From contig JADGPV010000214.1 of assembly GCA_017882245.1 (NCBI GenBank), positions 1 through 5,949 on the forward strand: a stretch of 5,949 nt of DNA, written 5' to 3'. The notes under the pieces were generated by a model. The model saw only the letters and a list, made by a program, of their open reading frames with translations. It was not told the origin of the DNA and did no database searches. This document shows positions 1 through 5,949 of this stretch, one piece after another. This DNA is from Bacteroidales bacterium. Lineage in GTDB: Bacteria > Bacteroidota > Bacteroidia > Bacteroidales > VadinHA17. Position numbers and translations under genes: made by a program. Position 1 is the stretch's first letter. The number at the start of each line of letters is the position of its first letter.

Positions 1-1
1 A

Positions 2-1135
2 ACAACTCCTTCACCTGCTGATATGCTGGATATGCTTCGTAAAGATCCCTCCGCCATTGGTTTCTGCAGGCTTGCCGACATTTCTGACAATGCCGGCAGA
101 GGATTTCTTGAAGGATTCAGAGTTATTCCCATCGATATTAATAATAATGGCCAATCAGATTACTTTGAACAGTTTTATAACGACTACAGCAGTTTCAACA
201 GAGCCGTATATATCGGCAAATATCCAAAAACCCTATGCAACAGCATTTTTGCTGTATCTCCGTCTCAACCGGTCAGCGAGGCGGGAACTGCTCTTCTGAG
301 GTATATTCTGACTGACGGGCAGCAACTTCTTGCCGCCGGCGGTTATACAGCCCTGGCTGAAGGTGAAGGACTGATCAAGAGAGAAACTCTGTCTGAGGAC
401 CAGGGTGTAGTTACTTCAGGCAATGCGTGGTTACCATTTCTTAAATCTGCATTGTGGGTTATGGCAATTATTACAGTCGTGTCTCTTATAGCATATGCCG
501 TTTACCGTTACACGAGATCAGTAAATGTAATCCACGGTATTAATGAGAGTGTACATTCTACCGGTTTCAGCGAAAAGTCTCTCCTCATACCAGGAGGCAT
601 CTTTTTTGACAAGAGCCATACCTGGGCTTTCATGGAAAAAGACGGTGCAGTGCGTGTCGGAATTGATGACTTTCTTCAACATATTACAGGCTCCATTACA
701 CGTGTCAGGATGAAACCGGCAGGCGAAAGAATACGTAAAGGTGATCATATTATTTCGCTTGTACAGAAAGGTAAACAGCTTGATATACAGTCGCCTGTCA
801 GCGGAACTATTACTGCGAGGAATGAAAAACTGAACATCGGCACTGATATAATCAATAACTCACCATATAATGAAGGCTGGATATATGCCGTTAAGCCCGA
901 CAACTGGATCACAGAATCGAGGATGATGATAATGGCCGGCAAATATGCAGAGTGGATACGGGATGAATTCACCCGGATCAAAGATTTTCTTACAGGACTG
1001 CCAGGTAACAACGATGTCAGGTATGCTGCCGTGGTCCTTCAGGACGGAGGTGAATTAAAAGACGGCCTTCTCGAGGAGTTTGGTCCCGAGGTCTGGGAAG
1101 AGTTTCAGATTAAATTTATTGATTCCCTCCACTGA
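2..1135 (+). CDS. PstS-like binding domain fused through one TM helix to a GcvH-like domain (5' partial)
   Basis: The reading frame is open to the window edge, so the true start lies upstream; residues here are numbered from the Met codon at 23, which is probably internal. Residues 1-120 resemble the C-terminal part of a PstS-type periplasmic binding protein (a DPSAIGF segment, then a VSEAGTALLRYILTDGQ segment near residue 84, as at the end of such domains). Residues ~139-161 form one hydrophobic helix followed by Tyr/Arg-rich sequence, implying that the binding domain is outside and the rest is cytoplasmic. Residues ~188-295 match the glycine cleavage H protein fold: HTW near 199, VGIDDF near 212, SPVSG at 257-261, and a PYNEGW motif. 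The lipoyl-lysine position is Gly250, flanked by Lys249 and Lys251, so lipoylation at the usual site is unlikely. A C-terminal tail (~300-370) recurs in the gene at 3331. The ligand is unknown. I infer an accessory subunit of the HybA/HybB-like complex encoded next. The GcvH-like and TM calls are strong; the PstS-like call is moderate because the domain is truncated. Confidence 0.82.
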   Translation, partial: TTPSPADMLDMLRKDPSAIGFCRLADISDNAGRGFLEGFRVIPIDINNNGQSDYFEQFYNDYSSFNRAVYIGKYPKTLCNSIFAVSPSQPVSEAGTALLRYILTDGQQLLAAGGYTALAEGEGLIKRETLSEDQGVVTSGNAWLPFLKSALWVMAIITVVSLIAYAVYRYTRSVNVIHGINESVHSTGFSEKSLLIPGGIFFDKSHTWAFMEKDGAVRVGIDDFLQHITGSITRVRMKPAGERIRKGDHIISLVQKGKQLDIQSPVSGTITARNEKLNIGTDIINNSPYNEGWIYAVKPDNWITESRMMIMAGKYAEWIRDEFTRIKDFLTGLPGNNDVRYAAVVLQDGGELKDGLLEEFGPEVWEEFQIKFIDSLH

Positions 1136-1192
1136 TTTTTATCAGATACGTTGAGATAATTAGTCCTTAAAAGTCCCAAATAAAACTTTATT

Positions 1193-2065
1193 ATGAGTAT
1201 TGACAGAAGAGGCTTCTTCAAAGTACTGGGGGTCACCGGAGTTACTCTTGCTACTGGCAGGCGTCTCAGTGCGGAACCAGCTGTGAAGAGCAAAAAAGAG
1301 TTCTACGGTATGCTGTACGACTCTACCCGCTGTGCCGGATGCCAGGGTTGTGAGTTTGCCTGTGCTGAAGCTCATGGCCTACCCGCCCCGAGTTTCGAAG
1401 ATGTACCGGTGGCCGGTACAGAACGCAAAACCAGCGAGACCCGACGCACGGTCATTAACGCTTATACAACCAGTAAGGGTAATTTTTTTGTCAAGAGACA
1501 GTGTATGCATTGCAGTGACCCTGCCTGTACTGCAGCATGCCTTACCAAAGCAATGTATAAGACCGAGGAAGGACCAGTAATCTGGCGCGGAAGGAAATGT
1601 ATGGGCTGCCGCTATTGCATGGTGTCATGTCCGTTTGATGTACCGAAATTTGAATATTTAAGCCCTAATCCTAAAATAGAGAAATGCGACATGTGCTTTG
1701 ACAGGCTGCAGGAAGGCAAAACTCCAGCCTGTGCCGAACAGTGTCCGACTGAATCCATCGTTTTCGGCACCCGCCGTGAACTTATCGCTGAAGCAAGACA
1801 CAGAATAAATGAAAATCCGGAACAGTATTTCGATTATATATACGGAGAGCATGAAGCAGGCGGAACAGGTTATCTGTACCTCTCAGCCGTTCCTTTTGAG
1901 GAGCTTGGTTTTAACACAAGTCTCCAAAAGTCGTCCTATCCTGCCCTGACAAAGGGATTCCTCTATTCCGTTCCTTCAATTTTTGTCCTGTGGCCAGCAA
2001 TGCTTCTGGGATTGCACCAGGCAACCAAAAACAACAACCCTAAAGAGGAAGATGATGAGGAATAA
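1193..2065 (+). CDS. Tat-exported four-cluster [4Fe-4S] ferredoxin subunit, HybA/HmcB-like
   Basis: This 290-residue protein would be the electron-transfer subunit of a membrane-bound oxidoreductase. It starts with a twin-arginine signal (RRGFFKVLG at residues 5-13, then a short hydrophobic stretch), so it should be folded with its clusters and exported. Sixteen cysteines form four ferredoxin-type groups: C47/50/53/57, C104/107/112/116, C136/139/142/146 and C165/168/180/184, the last with an 11-residue insertion between its second and third Cys, as in DmsB/HybA/NrfC-type proteins. A hydrophobic segment at ~255-276 followed by an acidic tail looks like a C-terminal membrane anchor, a feature of HybA. 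The start at 1193 is chosen because the Tat motif begins at residue 5; no Shine-Dalgarno sequence is visible and the leader is A/T-rich. The end overlaps the start of the NrfD-like gene, so the two are almost surely co-translated and form a pair. It passes electrons between a periplasmic partner (not in this window) and the quinone-site subunit. HmcB, TtrB or another member of the family cannot be excluded as the closest relative. Confidence 0.93.
   Translation: MSIDRRGFFKVLGVTGVTLATGRRLSAEPAVKSKKEFYGMLYDSTRCAGCQGCEFACAEAHGLPAPSFEDVPVAGTERKTSETRRTVINAYTTSKGNFFVKRQCMHCSDPACTAACLTKAMYKTEEGPVIWRGRKCMGCRYCMVSCPFDVPKFEYLSPNPKIEKCDMCFDRLQEGKTPACAEQCPTESIVFGTRRELIAEARHRINENPEQYFDYIYGEHEAGGTGYLYLSAVPFEELGFNTSLQKSSYPALTKGFLYSVPSIFVLWPAMLLGLHQATKNNNPKEEDDEE
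1402..1420. repeat. Perfect 8-bp inverted repeat inside the ferredoxin gene
   Basis: TGTACCGG and CCGGTACA flank a 3-base spacer (TGG), giving a GC-rich potential RNA hairpin within the coding sequence between the first and second cysteine clusters. It encodes a Val-Pro-Val-Ala-Gly-Thr stretch of the linker and does not disrupt the frame. The repeat is certain from the sequence; any function is not, and it may be a by-product of coding. Confidence 0.4.
2044..2049 (+). promoter_or_regulatory. Possible ribosome binding site of the HybB-like gene
   Basis: The purine-rich AGAGGA lies five bases before the ATG at 2055, inside the 3' end of the ferredoxin gene. It is the only convincing Shine-Dalgarno-like sequence in the window and favours 2055 over the adjacent ATG at 2052 or the far upstream ATG at 1983. 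The same bases encode the acidic C-terminal tail of the ferredoxin protein (Glu/Asp codons are purine-rich), so the match could be coincidental. Confidence 0.35.
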
Positions 2066-3281
2066 TCATTACCCTGCCTCAGGAGAAGCCATCAGACAGG
2101 GTACATGGAAATTCTTTCTGAGTGAGCTTAAACCAAAAGGCAAGCTGTTGACTCCTTTCAATATCATCTCTATACCGGTAATACTTGCCGGCATTGTGCT
2201 TATCGTGATACGTTTCTGGAAAGGCATAGGTTCGATAACCAACCTTACGCAGGAGGTACCATGGGGGCTATGGATTGGTTTTGATGTGGTAACTGGTGTG
2301 GCCTTCGCGGGAGGCGCTTATGTTATCACCTTCATGGTTTATATCCTGAACATCAAGAAATACCATTCAATAGTCAGAGTGACGGTACTGAACGGCTTTC
2401 TTGCCTATGTCTTTTACGCCGGAGCCCTGTTGCTTGACCTGGGCAGACCGTGGAACGTAATTAACCCGGTCATTGGCAACAGCTTCGGCACCAGTTCGGT
2501 GCTCTTTCTTGTTGCCTGGCATTTCCTGCTTTATATGGTGGCTGAGCTGATAGAGTTTTCTCCAGCTGTGGCTGAGTGGCTCGGCGCAAAGAGAGCACAA
2601 AAGATCCTTTCAGGAATGACTCTGGGTGCTGTTATTTTTGGTATCACACTCTCTACCCTTCACCAATCAGGATTGGGAGCACTGTTCCTCATGGCCAAGG
2701 ATAAGATACACCCGCTATGGTATTCTGAATTCATACCCATTATGTTTTTTGTTTCCAGCATATTTGCCGGACTGTCGATGGTGATTTTTGAAGGTTCAAT
2801 AAATCAGAAAGTCTTTTTTGATCAGATAAGTGAAAAGAATCACAGGGAGCACAACAAAATAATACACAGTCTTTCAAAGATTTGTGCTGTGACAATGTTT
2901 GCCTACTTCACGCTGAATGTGCTCGTGTTTGTTCATGAAAAGCGGTGGCCCCTGCTTAACACACCCATGGGATACTGGTACCTTACTGAAATGCTTGGCT
3001 TCGTGCTGCTTCCGATGATACTCTTCTTTTTAAGCTACAGGAAACAGAACATCCTTTTGATAAAGATTGCCTCTGTTATTACAATGATTGGTGTTATTAT
3101 CAACAGACTGAATATAAGCGTTATAGGCTTTAGATGGGATGCTGTTCATCACTATTATCCATCATGGATGGAGATAACTGTGACCCTTGCGGTAATATTT
3201 ACGGAGTTATGGATTTTCAGGTGGGTAATCAGACGGATGCCGGTATTGCGTGATTCCCCGGCTCTGAGTCATGAAAAATAA
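2055..3281 (+). CDS. NrfD-family quinone-interacting membrane subunit, HybB-like
   Basis: An integral membrane protein of 408 residues with about ten predicted helices (roughly 37-54, 71-98, 112-128, 147-168, 188-205, 226-246, 277-294, 309-327, 333-350 and 372-394). This fits the NrfD/PsrC family and in particular HybB, the quinone-side subunit of hydrogenase 2-type complexes. Family-like motifs are a PWGLWIGFDV segment at 69-78, LDLGRPW at 127-133, TLHQSGLGAL at 201-210, an RLN at 351-353 and YPSW at 368-371. It carries no heme-ligand pattern of its own that I can assert, and should exchange electrons between menaquinone and the Fe-S subunit just upstream. Start choice: the frame is open back to 1983, but that start would lie deep inside the ferredoxin gene and give a non-hydrophobic, Cys-containing leader. 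ATG codons at 2052 and 2055 are more plausible; 2055 has an AGAGGA about 5 bases upstream and gives an 11-bp overlap. The start is uncertain by one codon. Confidence 0.92.
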   Translation: MRNNHYPASGEAIRQGTWKFFLSELKPKGKLLTPFNIISIPVILAGIVLIVIRFWKGIGSITNLTQEVPWGLWIGFDVVTGVAFAGGAYVITFMVYILNIKKYHSIVRVTVLNGFLAYVFYAGALLLDLGRPWNVINPVIGNSFGTSSVLFLVAWHFLLYMVAELIEFSPAVAEWLGAKRAQKILSGMTLGAVIFGITLSTLHQSGLGALFLMAKDKIHPLWYSEFIPIMFFVSSIFAGLSMVIFEGSINQKVFFDQISEKNHREHNKIIHSLSKICAVTMFAYFTLNVLVFVHEKRWPLLNTPMGYWYLTEMLGFVLLPMILFFLSYRKQNILLIKIASVITMIGVIINRLNISVIGFRWDAVHHYYPSWMEITVTLAVIFTELWIFRWVIRRMPVLRDSPALSHEK

Positions 3282-3330
3282 CTTTTAATCGATATAAGTA
3301 ATTTAAAGCAATAACATAAACTTCACAATC

Positions 3331-4041
3331 ATGGACGGATTCACCTATTACAACTTGTTCCAGACAAAGGGTATAGAATATCTTATAATTATTGCCTTCC
3401 TGCTATTGATAATACCCTTCTGGAAGCTTCTGAACAAGCCTTTTGAAGTCCCGGTCAGGATCAGGGATGCCTTTAAAACCCTGTCTGCTTCCATCCTTCG
3501 CGTTCCACAGGGCATCTTCTTCAGCAACAACCACACCTGGGCACATATGCAGAGATCAGGTGATGCCAGGATAGGTCTTGACGATCTCCTTCTTCATCTG
3601 ACAGGGGCAGTCAAGGTAGCAATGCTGAAAAATCCGGGTAATGCCGTAATTAAGGGAGATGTGGTTTCAGAAATTGACCATGATGGCAAGAAACTCACAA
3701 TCGTCTCTCCTGTTTCAGGTAAGATTACTGCTGTGAATCATGTCCTGCAAGACGACCCTTCCTTATTGAACAGCGACCCATACGGGAAAGGATGGCTTTA
3801 CAGCATAAAACCAACTGAATGGGTTGCAGAGGCCGGTGGTTTTCATTTTGCTGCAGAAGCAAGCACCTGGCTTCGGACAGAGCTCGATAGGTTCAAGGAT
3901 TTCATGGCTGCCTCAGTTAGCAGATATACCCCGGAAACCCAAGCTGCATACATGCAGGATGGCGGTGAGTTGATTGATAACCCGCTCTCAGCGATGCCAG
4001 ATGAAGTATGGAAAGATTTCCAGGAGGAATTTCTGAAATAA
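3331..4041 (+). CDS. Membrane-anchored GcvH-like protein (paralogue of the first gene's C-terminal half)
   Basis: A 236-residue protein. Residues ~14-31 form one hydrophobic helix followed by Lys/Arg-rich sequence, so the N-terminus should be outside and the bulk cytoplasmic. Residues ~59-163 form a glycine cleavage H-like (biotinyl/lipoyl) domain: NHTW at 67-70, IGLDDLLLHLTG at 81-92, SPVSG at 126-130, and DPYGKGWLYSIKP at 149-161. The residue in register with the H-protein lipoyl-lysine is Gly119, followed by Lys120 and Lys121, so this is probably not a standard lipoyl carrier. The C-terminal tail (~172-236, with QDGGEL at 209-214 and VWKDFQEEF at 226-234) matches the tail of the protein at 2-1135. 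True GcvH is a soluble protein of about 125-130 residues, and no other glycine-cleavage gene is present. The gene lies 49 bp after the HybB-like gene with no obvious terminator between, so it is likely in the same operon. I infer a cytoplasmic-side accessory or scaffolding subunit of that complex; its biochemical role is unknown. Confidence 0.85.
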   Translation: MDGFTYYNLFQTKGIEYLIIIAFLLLIIPFWKLLNKPFEVPVRIRDAFKTLSASILRVPQGIFFSNNHTWAHMQRSGDARIGLDDLLLHLTGAVKVAMLKNPGNAVIKGDVVSEIDHDGKKLTIVSPVSGKITAVNHVLQDDPSLLNSDPYGKGWLYSIKPTEWVAEAGGFHFAAEASTWLRTELDRFKDFMAASVSRYTPETQAAYMQDGGELIDNPLSAMPDEVWKDFQEEFLK

Positions 4042-4060
4042 AATCCTCATCTTACTTTGG

Positions 4061-4092
4061 TTTGCACTGTAAAGAGTTTTTTTTGTACTTTG
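4061..4092 (+). promoter_or_regulatory. Putative Bacteroidota-type promoter for the kinase/regulator operon
   Basis: TTTG at 4061-4064 and TACTTTG at 4086-4092 are separated by 21 bases. This resembles the Bacteroidota primary sigma pattern TTTG ... TAnnTTTG, although the downstream box is one base shorter than consensus. It lies in the only sizeable intergenic gap (137 bp), about 86 bases before the kinase ATG, and would separate the sensor pair from the upstream operon. An 8-base T run (4077-4084) lies between the boxes. The region is A/T-rich, so chance matches are possible. Confidence 0.4.
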
Positions 4093-4178
4093 TAGAAAAT
4101 TTAAACAAACGGTGTATTTATCTTCGGAAAACATGAGTTTAATTACACCCGTTCCCCGTACAGCCGAAACCATAAATA

Positions 4179-5849
4179 ATGGCACAGCCTGAAGAAAAGA
4201 GCAAACCCCGGAATCAATGGTACAAAAGGATCCGGCAATACTTTAAGCTGCGGTCAACCATATACGGAAGGGTGGTTTCAATAATCACCCTTGTTGCTGT
4301 CGTCTTATTTGTGTTATTCAACGCTATTTTCAGAACCGTCTATGTTAATTATTTCAACACCGTTTTAAAACAGGAGGGTAATAATGTCGGGGCGATTGTA
4401 GAGGGGGCATTATACAATTCCATGCTCAAGAATGACAAGAGCACCCTTCACAGTACCCTTGACCTTATTAACACCATGCCCGGGATAGAAGACGTCAATT
4501 TATATGATGAAACTGACAACCTGGCGTATTCATCCTTTGCAACCGAAATGAAATATCACAGTAACCCTGATTGCATTTCATGCCATACAAACCTCAGCAC
4601 AATGTTTTCCAGGAAAGAAAGAAGTTACAGGATCATTGATGCGAAAAGTGATTGCAGCATGAATCCTAACCGGCCGGGGCAGAGGCACATGCTGATAAGG
4701 AGGCCCATTCTCAATGAAATGTCGTGCTACACAGCTTCATGTCACGCTCACAGTGAAAACAACGAAGTACTTGGTTCGCTGATTATAAGAATGCCACTCA
4801 TTGAACTTGATAAAGCATTGAAAAAGTCATCGACACAGTTCCTGCTGCTTGCACTTCTTACAACGATATTGATAGTGGCCACACTCATCTGGTTCACAAG
4901 AAAGAGGATTAAAGACCCTCTGAACAGCCTTATTAAGGCCAGTGAATCTGTATCGGCCGGAGAGCTGAAGACAAGGCTCGAGATTGGTCCAGGTCTCCTT
5001 GACGATATGAAGAAAGTCTCTCTGGCGTTCAATAATATGCTCGATAACATTGACAATGCCACTAATGAACTTGAAAACTGGTCAAAGCAGCTTGAATACA
5101 AGGTTCAGAAGAAGTCTGAAGAACTGTCCGAAGCACAGAATGAGCTGATAAATGTTGAGAGAATAGCATCATTGGGCAAACTCTCAGCCTCAGTGGCTCA
5201 TGAGATCAATAATCCGCTTTCGGGTATATTAATATACACCAAGCTTATATACAAACAGCTTGATAACCAGGATCTTCCTCCAGAGAAGAAAGAGAGCATG
5301 CTGCGTCAGCTGAAGCTGATTGAGAATGAGACAAAGCGTTGCGGTGAAATAGTGAAAGGACTTCTTGATTTCTCACGTAAAGACCAGGATGATTTCGAAG
5401 AGAAGCACCTCCATGAAATACTGCACGGTACTTATGATATTATGGTGCATCATATAAAGATCGCCAACATCAGCTTTCTTACCGATTTTAGCGCCAGGAC
5501 CGACCTTATTTACTGCAACCCGGGTCAGGTAAAACAAGCATGCGTCGCCCTGCTGGTCAATGCTTCCGAGGCTGTTTCAGAGAACGGAGAGATAATCATG
5601 CGCACTCTGAATCCTGACGACAACACAGTCAGGCTTGAGATATCGGATAACGGTTCAGGCATCTCTCCTGAAGACATCCCTCACATCTTTGAACCATTCT
5701 TCTCTACTAAGCGGGAGGCAAGGGGAATTGGTCTGGGACTGCCGATAGTACATGGTATAGTCCAAAACCACGGTGCAAAGATCGAAGTGAACTCAACGGT
5801 CGGCAAAGGAACAACTATAGCAATTAATTTCCCGTTAAGAAAAACATAA
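4179..5849 (+). CDS. Membrane sensor histidine kinase with periplasmic c-type heme-like motifs, HAMP, NtrB-like core
   Basis: A 556-residue two-component sensor. TM1 is at ~33-54 and TM2 at ~219-240, enclosing a periplasmic domain of about 165 residues. That domain has a CxxCH motif (C132/C135/H136, DNA 4572-4586) and a CxxxxCH motif (C183/C188/H189, DNA 4725-4745). These are the canonical and a known variant heme c attachment pattern, suggesting one or two covalent hemes and redox or gas sensing. A HAMP linker (~238-292) is followed by a charged, coiled-coil-like helix (~293-327) and a HisKA dimerisation helix with phosphoacceptor His341 in AHEINNPL. The HATPase_c domain follows: N-box around Asn461 (LLVNASEAV), DNGSGI at 490-495, FEPFFST at 504-510, GIGLGLPIVHG at 516-526. 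All catalytic boxes are intact. The start at 4179 gives a short basic cytoplasmic N-terminus before TM1; no Shine-Dalgarno sequence is seen. The receiver protein 11 bp downstream is its probable partner. What it senses and regulates is inferred only from context: perhaps the respiratory genes just upstream. Confidence 0.93.
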   Translation: MAQPEEKSKPRNQWYKRIRQYFKLRSTIYGRVVSIITLVAVVLFVLFNAIFRTVYVNYFNTVLKQEGNNVGAIVEGALYNSMLKNDKSTLHSTLDLINTMPGIEDVNLYDETDNLAYSSFATEMKYHSNPDCISCHTNLSTMFSRKERSYRIIDAKSDCSMNPNRPGQRHMLIRRPILNEMSCYTASCHAHSENNEVLGSLIIRMPLIELDKALKKSSTQFLLLALLTTILIVATLIWFTRKRIKDPLNSLIKASESVSAGELKTRLEIGPGLLDDMKKVSLAFNNMLDNIDNATNELENWSKQLEYKVQKKSEELSEAQNELINVERIASLGKLSASVAHEINNPLSGILIYTKLIYKQLDNQDLPPEKKESMLRQLKLIENETKRCGEIVKGLLDFSRKDQDDFEEKHLHEILHGTYDIMVHHIKIANISFLTDFSARTDLIYCNPGQVKQACVALLVNASEAVSENGEIIMRTLNPDDNTVRLEISDNGSGISPEDIPHIFEPFFSTKREARGIGLGLPIVHGIVQNHGAKIEVNSTVGKGTTIAINFPLRKT

Positions 5850-5860
5850 GCAGAAAAGAG

Positions 5861-5949
5861 ATGGCAGAAAAAATTTCAATTCTGATAGTTGATGATGAGG
5901 AATCAGTCAGAGATTCGTTATATAACTGGTTCATTGAAGACGGCTATGA
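5861..5949 (+). CDS. Response regulator, N-terminal receiver domain (3' partial)
   Basis: Only the first 29 codons are present before the window ends. They read MAEKISILIVDDEESVRDSL followed by an aromatic, acidic helix. This is the beta1-alpha1 start of a CheY-like receiver: the ILIVDDEE motif supplies the acidic Mg2+-binding pair (Asp11, Asp12), and an Arg-containing alpha1 follows. The phosphorylated Asp and the output domain lie beyond the window. The gene starts 11 bp after the kinase stop, so the two should be co-transcribed and form a cognate pair. NtrB-like kinases with this cytoplasmic core often pair with sigma54-activating NtrC-type regulators, but nothing here shows the output domain. 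Confidence 0.9.
   Translation, partial: MAEKISILIVDDEESVRDSLYNWFIEDGY

Noticed and set aside
1132..1145. CTGAT-TTTT-ATCAG hairpin spanning the stop codon of the first gene.
   Set aside because: Five weak base pairs with no following T tract; not convincing as a terminator or regulatory element.
1193..3281. Assigning the pair firmly as hybA and hybB of a NiFe hydrogenase.
   Set aside because: No hydrogenase large or small subunit is visible in the window, and the same subunit types serve many other complexes; only family-level similarity is claimed.
3331..4041. Calling this gene gcvH (glycine cleavage H protein).
   Set aside because: It has a membrane helix, an extra C-terminal tail and Gly at the lipoyl-lysine position, and no gcvT or gcvP nearby, so a role in glycine cleavage is unlikely.
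4051..4084. Possible rho-independent terminator after the second GcvH-like gene (weak ACTTT/AAAG pairing followed by eight T).
   Set aside because: The stem would be only 4-5 A/T-rich pairs with a long loop, too weak to support; the T run also lies between the proposed promoter boxes.
4133..4192. A 19-codon reading frame beginning ATGAGT just upstream of and overlapping the kinase start, possibly a leader peptide.
   Set aside because: It has no ribosome binding site, no regulatory codon run (such as repeated His or Trp), and no attenuator-like hairpin. Short frames like this are expected by chance.
4180..4197. TGGCAC near the kinase start, resembling the -24 half of a sigma54 promoter.
   Set aside because: The required -12 GC element (TTGC-like) is absent at the right spacing and the match lies inside the start of the gene.
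4748..5101. A 117-codon open frame on the minus strand inside the kinase gene.
   Set aside because: It lies antisense to well-conserved TM2, HAMP and linker sequence of the kinase; the Ser/Leu-rich product looks like a mirror of the real gene.

Overview
The window is a densely packed, all-plus-strand piece of a bacterial chromosome. It holds four genes of a probable membrane-bound electron-transfer module, followed by a two-component regulatory pair. Moderate GC, start codons with A/T-rich leaders and mostly no Shine-Dalgarno sequence, and a TTTG / TACTTTG promoter-like element in the largest gap all point to an anaerobic or facultative member of the Bacteroidota (perhaps a Bacteroidales/Marinilabiliales-type organism). 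This placement is an inference from style; there is no rRNA or other marker gene.

Positions 2-3281 and 3331-4041 encode the module. It begins with a 5'-truncated protein: the end of a PstS-like periplasmic binding domain, one membrane helix, then a glycine-cleavage-H-like (biotinyl/lipoyl fold) domain. Next come a Tat-exported four-cluster ferredoxin subunit resembling HybA/HmcB and a ten-helix NrfD-family quinone-interacting subunit resembling HybB. The last gene encodes a second membrane-anchored GcvH-like protein, a clear paralogue of the C-terminal half of the first. Both GcvH-like domains have glycine where the lipoylated lysine normally sits, and both share an extra C-terminal tail. By charge rules the GcvH-like domains face the cytoplasm and the Fe-S subunit faces the periplasm, with the NrfD-like protein between them. 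No hydrogenase large subunit, cytochrome or molybdopterin enzyme lies inside the window, so the catalytic partner and electron donor or acceptor are unknown. They may lie upstream of position 1.

After a 137-bp gap carrying the putative promoter, positions 4179-5849 encode a membrane histidine kinase. Its periplasmic sensor region contains a CxxCH and a CxxxxCH motif, suggesting covalent c-type heme and redox or gas sensing. Eleven bases later a response-regulator receiver domain starts and runs off the window end. The simplest reading is a heme-based sensor pair linked to the neighbouring respiratory module.

The most noteworthy elements are the PstS-like/GcvH-like fusion, the pair of non-lipoylatable-looking GcvH-like membrane proteins flanking a HybA/HybB pair, and the adjacent heme-type kinase. 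There is no gene-free stretch longer than 300 bases, and I saw no RNA gene, CRISPR array or mobile element.
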